A DNA stretch of 64,000 nt, taken from assembly GCF_017562075.2 (NCBI RefSeq), contig NC_054082.1, positions 31,527,148 to 31,591,147 of the forward strand. The letters run 5' to 3'. A model generated the notes under the pieces. That model made no database searches and was not told the origin of the DNA. It worked only from the letters and a program-made list of their open reading frames with translations. The translations under genes were made by a program, and so were the position numbers. This DNA is from Anopheles merus. Taxonomy: Eukaryota; Arthropoda; Insecta; Diptera; Culicidae. Positions 35,627 through 50,104 of this stretch are shown one piece after another; positions within the stretch are counted from its first letter, which is position 1, and each line of letters opens with the position of its first letter.

Positions 35627-38600
35627 AATGTAGCCATTAATGCTGGAACCGTTGCTTAGGTTGAGCGATGACTGCGAGTCGTCGACCGGCGATACGGTTA
35701 GCGTCGTCGACGATGCCGATGAGGAAGGGGAGGAGGAGGAGGAGGAGGAGGAGGACGAGGAGGATGATGAGGAGGAGGATGAAGACAGTGACGATACGGT
35801 GGTGGTCGTGGCGGGTGGTGTCGTTGAGAGAGGCGACGGATGCACGGCAGCGGCAGCATAGTGCGTGCCTGTTTGCTGATGCTGGCTCAACCCCTTGGTG
35901 GAGAGATCGATCGTCATCGGGGAGGGGGAGGTGGTGGTGATGGTGGTGGGGGCGCCGGCCGGGATGGAGCTGGGCGCGATCGGTACCGCTACGTGGTTGA
36001 GGGTCAGATGATGCTTCGCCGCCGAATGCTGTTGCGTTCCGTTCGTCGCAATCACGACTAGCGGCGGAGCCGTCGAATGGCCATTCGTAAGTGGCTCATC
36101 TGGAGAATTGGGAAAGAGAAACAAAAGAAGTAGCGTGTTAGTGTGGTGTTTTAAGCAACTGAATGTATTAAACGAGTTTTAGGAATGGGAACCGACAAAA
36201 GAGAATTACAAAAAAAAATTGGACAATAATTTAAACATCCTACGATTGATCATCCGAGATCAGTGCTGCCATCATGCAGGAGCTCAGCAGTTGTGGACCG
36301 CACAGGGTTGTTGCAGCGTTGCAGCATCGCCGACGTTAAACGCGAACATCCGCACCATCTGCCGCACAAGGGCCCATGCGGACGTCATCGCGTATTCATT
36401 GCTGCAGTAGTAGTAGTGGTAGAAGTAGTAACAGAAGCAATAAATGGCGCACCAGTCTACCCCGGGAAGGTAAACATGTAAACCCCTTGCGACGCCAACC
36501 GCTCCACGGGTCTAAGACAACGTCCGGTAAGCTACTACTACTACCACTACTACTACTACTACTACTACTAACCGACCCGGGTAGAGCCAACGGCATTACG
36601 TCGCCATCGAGGTAGTGCACGTTTTTGCCGAGCACGCGGCAGCCTGTGCTGCGATGCACCACCCTTCCCCGTTCTTCCTCTCTTCCACTTCATAACGTCC
36701 CCATCGTCATTGCCATCCCGGCACGGCATTTCGTTTGCCAGCGACAGCTTTGTACGGTGACCACGCGGTGTGCGGTCGGGTGATAGAGAAGGGAAGGAAG
36801 GTAGGTATTATTACCTCAACAACACACTACTTGCCCTCCTCGCCAGCCCATTTACAACAAGCTCGCTTCCTGAGCCTGTGACACGAGCCTGCCCCACAAA
36901 ATGCTGGAATGGGAGGGAAGGTTCGAAGAAAAAGTTGTCGCATGCCGTTCAAGTTAATCCTTGGAGGGGGGCAGGAGAAGCGTTAGGGGTAGAAGGGGCA
37001 TCCCGCAAAGCAGGGGCTTCGATGGACGCACACACGCCACAGACCACCACTAGCGCTTAATAACACCACATGGAATCAGTACACAATCTGGCGCGATGGC
37101 GGCGTGTTTGCTTCTCCGTCTCTTTCCACCGCGTGTAGAGGGGTGATATACCTTCTCCAACCCCGCATCCCCCTCATCCACACATCCGTGTTGGTGGTTT
37201 TGATTTTCGCCTACGTTGTACATCCGCAGAGCCTACAGTTCCAACAGGTCCGCTTGCGGTCCCCCCCCTCGTAGCAATTGGTCATTTGAATCGAAGGGCG
37301 TTCCAGGGAGTTCAGTTGGTCGTATTTATTGTACCGATTGTTTACTTGCTGTTTAGTCGCAAATTAGGAGCGAAATGGCAACATTAAATTCCAATCACCG
37401 TTGAAGCAGCTTGGCTAATTTGCCAATTGCCATTTCCTCAACCATTTTCCTGCATTCCATCTTCCGGACGGTGCGAAGCTGCGGAAACTGCTTTGACATT
37501 TTGACACGCGCGACAACGACAACACAGCTGCTTTCGCTTCCGGCGCGGTCAGAAGGTCAGGTCGGTGTCCTGCGCGTTTGTTTAATGGTGAAACTTTTCA
37601 ATAGTAACCTTCCCCCCCCCCCCACCCCCCCCCCCTACAGCATTCAACTGGTGTCGGGGCGGAACAAAAGGACAAACTTTCGTTGCGCCATTGCACACAC
37701 CATTGGATTGTGGACGTAATAGCCCCTTACAACACGCATCCGGTCGCGTACCGGACTCTCGGCAGGGAAAGGATAATGCTTTGCCGTAGTTGTGCCAGTC
37801 GTCATCGTGCCCGGTACGCACGCACAAGTTACCGGACAAGTGAGTCGTTCGGAGCGCACGACACTTGCAGGACTTCCCACACACACACACACACCAGGCA
37901 GGGCAGGGGCATTGTAAAAATAGTGAGTCTGGGTTTTACCAATGCCCGCTGATCTACGTGCGATCCCAGCAGCGGAAGTAGGCAGTGGGGCAGCCGCTCT
38001 TCCCGGTGTGCCGCTGCAAACGGTCCGCCGGCTTTACGTAACGGATAACGTGTGTGTGTGTGTGTGTGTATGTGCGTGGGTTGGAGCCCGCGGGCACGTG
38101 TCCTATCGTTTGCGTTGGTGAGTGAAGCACAACAATACACCCCGTGGGGGAGGACCTGGATGGTGGTAGCACGTAGAAGGAGGCGCGCACCAAGGAGCCG
38201 TGATTACGTGACAAACGGTAAAGAGACGCTGACACAGGCACTCTCTCCGCCACAGGCAGCCTCCAACGGTGCGGTGGATAAGTTGTGTCCTCGTCATACA
38301 ACTGTTGTTTTGTTGTTCCCTTTTTTTTTTAATAAATCACAACATTTACAAAGCTCATTTACCAGTCCAGCTGGCACACACAGGGAGGGTGGTAAGCGCT
38401 TTAAACAAAACAAAAAATGGTTCAAAAATTCCCCCAAAATTCTCTCAAAATTCTCCCAAAATTCCCTCAAACCAAACTGAAATCGTTCGCGGAAACGCGT
38501 TTCGCCTTGCGTCCGCAAGCTCGCACAAAGCGTTCACAGCAGCCTGGTTGCATCATCCCGATCCTTTCGTCACCCGAAACGGAAACGGTCGGGGCCTGCT

Positions 38601-41600
38601 AGATTGTATCGGAATCGGGGGCACGGCAGGCAAAACCTTCACCCCATTTCTTATGTGCATCGAGTTACAAGGTGTTACACCACACACAGGGGCTAGAAAT
38701 AGGTGCCATTGTTTGTGTGTGTATGTGTGTCTGTGTGTTGTTGTTCATGTAAGTGGGCAATAGGTTAGATGATTTCCAATTCCGATTATCTCATCTTCAC
38801 AGTCGTACGTACTGGAAACCTGTCAATCATTTTAAGGCAGCAAGCAGTCGGAACGAGCGGTGGGAACGAATCAACGTCTTGTATTCCATGTTTTAGTTTG
38901 TCACTTTGATCTTTACACTGTCTGCGTTACATTACATGCATTTGGCTTCTTCATCAACGATGCAACGTCCCCGAAAGAAATGCAGAAGCGACTCTAGCAG
39001 TAGTAGCAGTAGTAGCAACACCACGTCGTCCTACTACCCAGAGCAAGGACATCCTAGCAAGCAGGGCTAATGCTGCGTTTATATGCATACAGACAAACCC
39101 ATGGTAAGCCATGGGTTTGTGGGGTTTTAGAAAAAAAATAAGCGGGAACAACTAGAAGCGCCACCTTTTTCCTACGATACATGCCACCAGAGATGCTGCA
39201 TTAACAAAGCATCTGGGGTGAGACCGAACCCGGGCAAGGGACAGGGAACCGATACCACGGTTGGCGTGAATATTCAAAAAGGCAGGCCTGTGGAGGGCGA
39301 GAGGAGGAAAGGGGTCGAATGTCACCCGTCTGAGCAACGCATCGCAATCGGATAATTGATTATCTAACACGGCTCTCGCACAGGCACAACAGTAGGCGCC
39401 ACATCTGACGGCGGCGGAACATTGTCCAGGGTCAGTGTTTTTAATGGAGTGATCGAAGATTGTGTGTGCGTGTGTGTGTGTACATTATACACAAGGATCT
39501 ATCATTTTATCATTTAGATGCACGCAAAATTGGTAGCGTGGCTTACAAAGCGAGGGTCCCAAACTACATTGGTAAAGAAACAAAAAAAACCATACAACAA
39601 CGATTCGTTTCCTCCACCGAACCCTCCATCACTAACAGTTGCTCAAACAAATAACAATGAAGAGGTAGTGCCGTAACAGAAGAAGAAGGAGAGAGAGAGA
39701 GAGAGAAAGGGCATACAGTTCAGTAAAAAACAAGCACAAGGGAGAGAAGGAAAGAATGAGATAGACTGTGGGCTTTTCGAGGCGGAAAAATCGAGCTGCT
39801 CGCATGGACTACATTTCGTCCCCGGGCCACGTGAGTCGCCAGTCTCGGGCCCGGCTGTGGCTGCCTCAAACTTTAACCTTCCCCCTGTGCTGTGGTGGCT
39901 CCACCTCCCCCCCGGTGGTGGTGGTTGTGTGGTAACGCAATGGAACGGGAATAAAATGCTGTCGAACACATTAACGGGGGCCCACTAGATTGCCCGCAGG
40001 CGCTAGAAAGGGATGCAAGGTATCCTCCTATCCCATCCTGACCCAGGCCCAGGTTGGGATAGGATCGAGTAGGCCATGCCCAACGATTCAAATAGTTGCG
40101 AGCAAGCGAGAAGACCACAATGGGAAGCGCCGGGTGCAACGGAATTGCCTTGAAACGGTGGACGACGACGACGATTTGCGCACATTCAATCATCATCGCA
40201 CAACAGGAGGGACCCAGCAAGGTTCGTCGTCTTCCCTCCCTCCCACGGGAGTCTTGGGAGGTGCATTGCTGTAACCGCGTGGTTTCGTGCACCCGCCGGA
40301 CCTCCTGCCCTTCACTCCCGCGTTGCAAAACCAATTGAGTTGAGTCGTGTGCGCGCGAATGACGTCCGTCAACCGGTGTCCCGCTTGCACATGGCCCAAC
40401 AATCGGAACAGACACTCTCTCACTCGAACACACACACACACATATTTAGGATTATGCAACGTTCCTTTTCCATGCTCCTGTCCATGATGCCGCACGGATC
40501 GCAGAGAGAGAGAGAGAGGCTCCTGTTGCTGGCACTTCCCGTGTGTGTGTGTGTGTATATTGCGGCCACCGTATGCCATGTGGAGAAGCAACACGAGCAT
40601 ACGAGACGCCATTGCCCCCGACTCCTCCTTTTCCCCCTCTCCCCACCCATCTCTCCAACCCACTATCTCCATGTGCGTGTGCCGCCGTGCTGATTCCATC
40701 ATGTATGGTTTTACTTCACGTTTCACGCTGTCGTCGTTTTCCTGTTTGCGTTTTATTTTTCCTTACTCGTCCTCATTCCAGCACCGCAACGGGCTCCCAC
40801 CCCATCCCCCCCCCCCCATCTTCCTCCCCCCAGTTCTGATTGTGCTGATCCGGCCACTTATCCTGCCACCTTCAACGATTTGTGCCAGTCACATGTTTTG
40901 GGGCCGGTTCCTTGCAGCACAGTGCGCCCGCCCGTAACCCGCTTACCCGATACCGTTATCGAATTATCCAACAGTGAAAGGCAAGTGGTTGGTGGTGGCG
41001 GTGGTGGTGGTGAGTTGAGAACGGAAGCTAGCTGGGTTGGTAAGGGATAAAAAAAGAACAATATATATGGAATGATATTCGACGCGCCATTCAAATTGCG
41101 ATCGCCCGGAACGGTGGGGCCGTTTGCGTACGCAAGCAGGTTCGATATGCGCATACATGCATGCATGGTGGCCCTGCAGTCTGTGACGGGGCGCGGGTTT
41201 GGCAAATTTTTTGGCCCTCGAATTACGCTGATGTGCGATTGTTTTATGTATGTGTGTGTATGTTTTTTGTTTTTTGTTCCAACTCTACTTAAATCAATAG
41301 TCAGCACATTATTGAGCTGTTAAAAATGGACCGTTTAATGGAAGCAAACCGATCATTCGGACAAGTTCTGTCTGCAAACAAAACTTTGCTAATTTGCTCA
41401 TTTTCCACCATCAGCCACCGGGGGCGCTGGTTGTGCACATAACATTTGCCTTTGTCTTACATCATTGGTTCACCATGACCTTCGTGGCATTGCTAATCCA
41501 GGGCCTAGCCGAGGCTCATATTGCCATTCCTACTCCCCCACGAGGAGGCTTCCAAATATAGCTTCCTGCTTACTTAACCGCGCGCGGTAGAATGTTCGAC

Positions 41601-42347
41601 TGGATCGATCCGCTACAGCGTCGTAAAAGCTCCGACTCCCTCCCGGGAGTGATCGTGCACGGTGAGCGGAACGTCGCGGCAAGGAAAGCCTGCGGCCAGC
41701 GGCAACATGTAATGCGATTATAGCCCAATGGCCCCTGCATTAGTGACCACGCCATCGCACACAAACACACACCAGGGAGCACGTTGACAAAGTCATTTTG
41801 CGCCATTTTAAGCGCGAACCTCCATACGGGTTGGCAGTAGCTACAGGCTGCATTCTTAACCTCCAACATTCGCCCATAGCCGATGGTGATAGTGCTCGGG
41901 TGGCTCGTCAGGGCCGTTGCCGTGCATTGTTTTGCCCAAGTGGTCCAACCACAAGTGGTACGGCACGTGCAATGTAGTACGTTGGTACGCTGATACTGGA
42001 AAGACCTTCCCCTCAGTTCTCCGATCGACACTATCCCCCAGTTCCACGCTCGGGTGGAATGCTTGACTCATCAAGCTGTCTAATCCTCGCTCCTCTTCTC
42101 GGTTGAGATGACCGAACTGCAGCTCCAGCTTTTTCCCGTGCAGTGCTAGCTTCCCCTAAACGATCCCAACGACTGTGCAATAGTGTGTCAAAGTCAAAGT
42201 CAAACCACAGCAAGATCGCTTACGCGGACGCGAGACACGGACGTGCCGTTTTTCTAGCCTCAATCTTTTTGTACGCCCTCCTCTTGTCGCTTGTCCCACC
42301 TCTCCCATCCATGTGCGTGCGAGTGTGTTTTTGGATACCTTTGTGTA

Positions 42348-42379
<32 letters not shown>

Positions 42380-43451
42380 GATTGCTTTACTTTGCTTGCT
42401 CGGCATCACTGCCAACAGTGCGATGATACCTGGCTGTTAGGAAATATCATCCACCACGTGCTTCACGGTCCGGCGATACAGGCTTAATTAGATTATCGTG
42501 CTACCGAGCGCGCGGGTGCTTGCTGCAATGCGAAGTAAGGAGCAGTGTGCGCGGGGTAAGCTAACGCTGCGCTAAACCTGTTACACGACTGGTGCCGGGC
42601 TAGCCGGGCCACGCTATGATGCAACGTTTGTAGCTTGTTTTTTTTCCTTTTCGCAGCGGTACTTGTTAGAGTGGCATACATTCTTATTGCAGCTTTTCTA
42701 TTATCTTTGTGCTGCGTATAGCATTGGTTTAGTGTACTCGTCGTATTTTTGGGGAAAAAAAAACTTGGAACACTGGGGCAAATTTAGTTACTAGAGCAAA
42801 GTGTAAACAATCGCAGCAAGCATTGTTACGCAGAATCAGGATAACCAGGCGTCTCCATTGTAAAGCTTCGTTCAGGTTATTATTTATTAAGCATATTAAG
42901 GACTAATGCAAATAGTTATCATTAATCTCATAGGAAGAACTATTAAAAATGTAATATAGGCTGGAAATTACTTAAAACAAATCATATTGCAACTCTACCA
43001 TTTAAGTCCCATCCGCCCGCCTGGGCCAGGGAAGCAGAAACGTGGCAAAAATACAAAAATATGTATCTCATTATTTATCCTTCCCACTATCGGCAGCCTC
43101 GGCCTGGCATTGACATTCACCATCCGCACTACCAGTTCACCAGCAGCAACGGCCTACCGAAGGGCCCTAGGGAAGGCCGGTGTGGGGAAGAGGAGGGGGG
43201 GACATGCTCGCACGACGAGCAGCGGCATGTTTGTTTCTTCGGCAAGCGAGCGAACGAGCAGGCGCGCAACCCCACGGGAGGCATCGAAATACGCCGATGC
43301 AATAGAAATGCAACACGTCCGCCTCGTCCACCGGGAGGAAGCGGAGGAGAGGGAAGGCAAGATTGGCGGCATTATCATTATTTCAATATTATTATGACTG
43401 TGTCCCGCGGTGGCACGAACCCGTTCGCCCATTGCACCCGCTCTTGATCTC

Positions 43452-43487
<36 letters not shown>

Positions 43488-46400
43488 ACATGCAAACACA
43501 CACAGCCACAGACACAGCGGCTGTTATACGCAAGCAAGGGTTCAAGTTCGTCGTAGCTCGAGCACTTGAACCTGAGCGGCTGAGACGCGGCGCAGTGCCC
43601 CCATCTCCCCCGCTCCGTCGATCCGTATCGGCGTACGGCGACCGTCCATTGCCGTCATCGGGGCCCATACACCGGTTTGTCCGCTGCTGTGGTATGGTTA
43701 TTGCACATGATTGCATAACTACGGTGCGGTGCGATGCGTGTGTGTGTGTGAGTGTGCGTCAGGCAACCTACAGGCAACCTTCACTGAATCATCTAACGCT
43801 CGAATCGGACCTGCTGGGTTGGCTTTGTTCCTTTCTCCATCGGTTCCCCGCCAGGCTGCGTGTGTATGCGTGCATCGAAACATCGCGTCCTATTATTACA
43901 AGCACCCACCGGGACGCCTTAAAGAGGTGGGTGGTGTGTGTGTGTGTGTGTGTGTGGATGTCACTTGCATCAAGCCGATTGTTGCGTATTAGCGAAGCAC
44001 GCCGCAGGAGTTCCAACGCGTGTTTCGCTGCGCAGAAAAGTATTGAAACTCGATCACACTAGCTGCGCACCCACAGCACATCAACCCTTTCATCCCCTGC
44101 CATGTAAAGGAAAGGATGAAGACAGCGTATCAATTAATGCGCGTTGGATAATAAAGCAATCGGAAAGGAAAGCTCTTAACGAGCTGTAAGCTTTTCATCG
44201 CTGTTCGGTACACGTGCAAGCGCACCACCACACCGATTGGTTGCACAACTTTACACCGTATGGCAAAGATAAGCCTTTGCTTCTCGGAAGGGGGAATGTG
44301 CTTCGAGACTTTGAGTTTGAGCAGGCGTGTGCTACCTGTGTGTGCGTGTGTGTGTGCGCTAGTCCGGCATAAATCAACAGCCCTGGCAAAGGCAAACAAA
44401 ACCGCCGCTCTGCCAATCGAGTGGACGCGCAACGATCCACTCAAACGCAGCAGATGAGCTGCTGGGGGAAGATTATTCCGCGTCCCATTATTCGCGAATT
44501 TTCCACCGCCTGGCGTGGTGTGCAGCAGATGATGATGCATTTGATTAGCACCGATAAGACGGTCGCACACACTCACACACACAATATGCACACGCGGCAG
44601 TGCAAGAGAAAGGCAGCAGCGCACAAACAACAAAAACCTGTCTATCTGTACTACAGTCCTCCCCACCGGCTGCCTTCCACCACCGGATCTTGTAAACACA
44701 GTGCATTTGCCTGCCTGCCTGCCTGCCTGCCGGGAACGCGGCACTTCAGACCGTTATTATCTAACTCCATCGCCGCCAACCCGATCCTCCCGGATCTACT
44801 CCCTCCCCCCTAGAGCTAATGGTTAGCAATCGCGTGGAACTATTGCGACGGATCGTGTATGCAGCCCCGATTCTAGCTGCTCTCCTCTTCCTCCCCCCCC
44901 CCCCCACATCTAACCTGAGCAATGAGAGGGAATTATTACGGCGTGCACTGGCACATGTTTTGCGGTCCGGCCGCCATCAACATCAACACCGTGTGCTCGG
45001 TGGTGTGATACCGTGACCGCACGGTGCATTTTGTTACATGCAGCACGGCCCGGGGGACGGCGGCGAACGGCGGGCGAGCGATGGCGTTGAGTGCCTCTTA
45101 ACGCGACTGTAGGTAAACACAGGAACGGAACGCGTGGTACACGATCGGGGCGCAATAGGCCGGTGCCGTGGGCCGCACACCGAGAGGTGCTGGAATAGGA
45201 ATGTTAGAACCGCCCGACGTCAATCGCGTCCTTTGCCAAGTGTGCCCCGCCACCCCCTCCACCCTGCCGCGTTATGCAACGGTGCGAGATTGTACGAGAA
45301 CACTCGCTACTAAAGATGAAAGCTCTCTCGATGTGTGTGTTTGTGTGTGCGATTACGTGTTCGTACTGCCTGGAGGTAGCAGTATAGGAGCGTTTAGTGG
45401 AAACTTACAATTCTACAGTTTAGAAGCTTGCGTTTGATGCAATTTTGTGATTTGACACAAAGTTTCACACCTTTCAAGACATGACTCGTGTTACGTTGTT
45501 CAAAGCAAAAGCATTCGTTTTTAGTGCTAAAATTGAGTGCATTTTGGAGCAGGCGATTAAATTCGTTGCTAAACGTTGTTTTAGATTTAGTTTAATATTC
45601 TATTCTGATAAAAAAAGCAAGGAAACTAGTGAGTATTGCAATAAAAACAAGCAAGAATTTCAATAGGTTACTTTCCACGGAAAAATTGTTTGACGTCGAA
45701 TCTGTCCCCTTCCAACATAAAAAAAAGATACGCAAATAACCGCATCGACACACTCCATTATCTGCTAAAAAATATATGTCAAACACACATTTTCACTGAG
45801 GTAGGAGAAGTCTAGGAGTCTGTAGTGAATCTTTTTGGAGCATTCGAAAAATTATGCATTTTTTAGAACAAGAACCCCTAATTTACGAATTATTTTGTTA
45901 TATTACGATAATTGTATCCAGCAAAGATTCGTTGTGTGTGAACGTAAAAATAATGGCAAATTCTTTTCTTACACTTGTTTCCGGTGAAAGAGGAAAGATT
46001 CGCGAACAAAGATATGGCCTGTGAAAACGTACCTAATCATGTTTCTTCTCCAAGACACGATTCTTCTGTGCATTTGAAAATGACGTTTTTTTTTATGAAC
46101 GCATTAACGCATTGTTTCCGAACCTGTTCGCACAGGGGTTCCAAAAATAAAATGAAATACCAAACTACACAGCTGTCAAAAGATAGCAAGCAGACATTCG
46201 TGCCACTCAGGCTGCAGCGGATGACAAAAATTGCACGAAAAAGGTTCGATTTTCCGTTGCCATGGGAAATGATGATTTCGACAGGAGTTTCAAGCGGCAA
46301 TCGTTCCGTGGAATCAAGGCGTTTACATCGGAACTCTATTAAAAGTATGAATCAAGCTAATTCACAATTGATCTATATCAAAATTAAATATTGATATTAA

Positions 46401-49400
46401 ATGATGATATTAAAAAAAATACAAAACAGCATATCAATAATTGACCATATCATAATATAGAACAAAATGATTCATCGATATCTTAATAACAAAAGCGCCT
46501 TTTGTTTTCTATTTAAATCATTTTGAGATAAAAAAAAAACAAAAAAATAGTGGTTCCCTATTTTTAACATTGTTCAAGCAATTCCAAAAGGATGAACTTT
46601 TCCACTGGTGAGCTTTAATGGAGACGCCTGGTGCATGATTCCAGCATGTGATAACAAGTTAAAGAATTTGAACAACGCAAAGACCGGTCTACAACTAGCG
46701 ATCACATTCAACGTTCAATCCAACATCATCATGTATTCCCCCAGACCCCAAAAATTTACCCTTCATGTAGTGCCGGTGAATCCATTTCTTTTTCGGCGCG
46801 GCCTTAATTTCCTTCCTGCTGCGATCCTCGATCCGCTGTTGTCCGATGGCACACCCGTCGCGCTGCGCTGCCGCCGGCCACACACCACCCTGCCCCACTG
46901 ACAGTGCTTTCGATTTCATGCTAAAGTCCTTCGGTTCGTAACTGCAGCATTCTTCCGGCTCAATCGGTTCCTCCTGCCCATCCTCGCTGCACACCTCCAT
47001 CGGACGGACCTCGTCTTCGCTCGCTTCGTAGCGATCGTGCTGCTGGTGCTGCTGCTGGGCGGACAACCTTCTGCTACCGATCGGGGTGGAGCAGGCGGAC
47101 GGTGCAAGCGTTGGCAGTGCGGGCGACGTATGGCAGTGCGGTCCGTTCGGTGAGCTCGGACACGATCGGCTAGTGAGTGGCTGGTGGTAATGGTGGTGGT
47201 GGTGTTGCTGCTGCTGCTGCCCGGACGGATAGACGGCGGGTGCTTCCCTACCGGCAGCGCGCGGATCCTGCGGCTCAAAGTCGTACGAGTGGACTGGCGA
47301 GTCGGCCGACAGGCTGGTGGCGGTCGAGGTCGGCGCAGAAACGCACCCGACCGTCGGCGAGGATAGGACGGGCGCGGCTGGATGCGCTGGACCGCCGGAC
47401 GCCGGCAGCAGCTTCATCTCGTTGTAGCAACATTTGAGAAACAGCTGCCGCAACCCGTTGTAATCCACCACCGGCCCCGAAGCTGTGCCCGAAGCTCCCT
47501 TGCTACCATCCTCGCCGGCAGTGCGGGCAGGGGTCGCGGCCATCGTGCCAGTGGGAAGCAGCACGGATTGGGCGGAACCCGACGGCGGTAGCTTGCCGAC
47601 ACTTTCGGCCGCCTCGATCGCGTACCGATAGTATTCGTAGCTGGCGGCGGCAGCCGCTACCGCCGCTGCCGCTGCTGCTGCTGTCGCCGGAGAGGCCGCC
47701 GCTGGACCGGCAAGGGGCACACCGTTCGCTAGCGGCAGATGATGATACTGCAGCACGTTGCCACGCTGATGATGGTAGCCAACGGGCGGTGCTGGTGGTG
47801 GCGGTGCTGTCGGTGTCGATTGACTGGTAGGGGCGCCGGCAAGTGGATGGGCATAGGACGGCTGGACTTGAACCGTACCCGGGCCGCCAGTCGCCGGCAA
47901 TGGCTGGTAGTAGCTCACCGCGGACGGTTTCGTAGCAGCGCCGGGCGGTTGCTTCGGGTAGGGCGGCGAGGATCGCAACGTCCCGATGCCGCCGAGCGTT
48001 CCGATCGCGGGAATCATCGAAGGGGACCCTCCCGACCCTCCGCCCCTGCCCCGATCGGAGCTGGTCGATCGTACGCTACCGTACGCCCCTTTGCCGACCG
48101 GGCCGACCGATCGCTGCCGCGGCAGTGGCTGATGCACCGGAGGATGCACGTTGGCCAGCGGCTGCGGGAACGGGGCCGCCACCGTGCCGGGTGGATGGTG
48201 CGCCAGCGGATAGACGGTGGCCGCCGGAAAGGGGAATGCTTGCGGCCGGCGCTGCTGGTGGTGGTGGTGCATCGAGGCGAGCGCTGCTGCACCGCTTCCG
48301 GCCATCGGACCGGCCAGCCGACCACCGTTGGCCGTGACGGGCAGGAAGGCGGCCGCCCGGCGCCTCGCATTGAGCAGGGCCGTTTCCGGGCCCGGATCTT
48401 CGTACGATTTGCGCCTCGCGTCCGGAGCGGCCAGGGCGCTGGGGCGCGGCTGGGCGGCGACCGCCGCCGGCGGCACCAGCGCGCCCGTGGCAAGCGGTAT
48501 GGTCGGTGGGTGGCCGTTCAGATTGACGTTGCTCATGCTGAAGCAGATGCCGACGTCCGTTACCATCGCGCTGCCGTAGAAGTTGTTCACATCGGGCGTG
48601 CCGCTGTGGTCGAAGGCGGCCTCCGGTTTAGTCGCGTTTGTCCCGGACCGTTCCCGCTGCAAACCGAGATAGCTCGGTACGGTCGGAGGAGCCGACGGTT
48701 TACCGGGCGAGCCGCCGGTCCCACCCGCCGACCCTCCTCCCAGCGGGTGCTTCTTGGTCAGGATGGAGTAGGGGAAACATTTGTCCATCTCCGACAGTGC
48801 GCCGACCCCCGGCGGAACGCCCGGATCGCCAAAAGGAACGCCCGGCTGCGTGCGACTCGGGAAGCGCTTGTCGTCGCTGTACATTGCGGTCCCACTTGGT
48901 CACTGATGTCGACCGTTGCGATCGAGGCGCGCAAAACTATCGCGAGTTACTGGCTTGTGTGTTTGACAAAGCAGGGCGCACGGGACGCCGCGGAAACCAA
49001 TTGCAAACGAACGATATGACCAATCACAGCACCTGCGCGCGGATGCTTGCTAACCGTAGACGAGCGCTAACTGGCTTTCCGATTTCCCGCACTCGGCGTG
49101 TACATGATTAGTTCTCAAAAGCCTACAATTCACCGCAAAACATCCTTTCCTTAGACGACGGGCAGATCACACACGCACAACTTCCCCGAAAGAGTATGTA
49201 TAAATATGGGAAGCATTTTTACGCTTTTCTAACAATTACTTCTTTTGCTGTATACTGGCACGGAGTGACTTTTTCCGTTGCTGTTTGCGACCCATCTGCA
49301 TCAACCGTGTAAGCACTTGACTTGCTGGCGCTGGCCCACTGTCCCAGCATGTCACCCCACTTGAAGAAAGGCACTATCTGCTGAAGGGGTATTATTAGCA

Positions 49401-50055
49401 CACGCACACATAAACACACACAGCCAGTGAGCTAAAAAAAATGTTACGGGCAGCGATTAATGCGTATCAGTGAGCCGCGGGGATACGGTGCAACACGAAC
49501 ACATCACAATCCGTTCCTGGTGACACTTGACGTACTCGTTTCACAGCGGCAACCACTGGAGCACTCTACCGTTGGTGTGGTTGTTCTGCAGAACAGAGCC
49601 AGTCTAGAAGCGCGCAAACCATTCGCGGCGATAGCAACTAACGAAAACGGCGACGACGGCGACGGCGACTACGACGAGGGTAAAGCCAAACTCGCGCACA
49701 CGTCCGGTCGTACCAGGGAACGGACCGCGACTGAACACTGTTGCGCCCGGTGTCCACCGACGAAGCCGGCTCCCGCCTTTCACGCATGTCGTAAACAGCG
49801 CCCCCTCCCCTCCTTCCATCCCCCTTCGCTTCGCTTCCCCGGTTGGAGTTATTCGCTCTTGCTCTCTTCGCTCCCAGCGGCTCAGTGAGCACAGGGTGCG
49901 ATGACACAGGGTGAGGTGGGTGCCTTCCGCTCAATTGTTTCCCCACCGTTTAATGAGCACCGTCAGCAGCGTCATTTGTAGGGAGCACCCTTCCCCCTAC
50001 CGGAAGGGATACTAGGATGGGAGCGCACGTTGCCGAAAGGAACTGTTCGGTTCGT

Positions 50056-50104
<49 letters not shown>

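Larger units (their letters stand above)
36100..46759 (-). other. Mnt intron, left part
   Basis: Ten kilobases with no convincing exon. It holds (CA)n, (GT)n and (CT)n stretches, a (TTA)10 run at 42350-42379, a perfect 12-bp hairpin at 39093-39120, and AT-rich sequence from about 45400 to 46650. Open frames here are short, cross dinucleotide repeats and match no family I know. Confidence 0.65.

Noticed and set aside
46695..46759. Unspliced extension of the nested exon to its stop codon
   Set aside because: The 21 extra residues follow a plausible donor directly after a conserved-looking basic segment, so splicing at 46760 is preferred, though not proven.
47739..49019. 426-codon plus-strand open frame opposite the nested exon
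   Set aside because: It is the antisense shadow of the GC-rich minus-strand exon; its Arg-rich composition is typical of such shadows and it matches no family.
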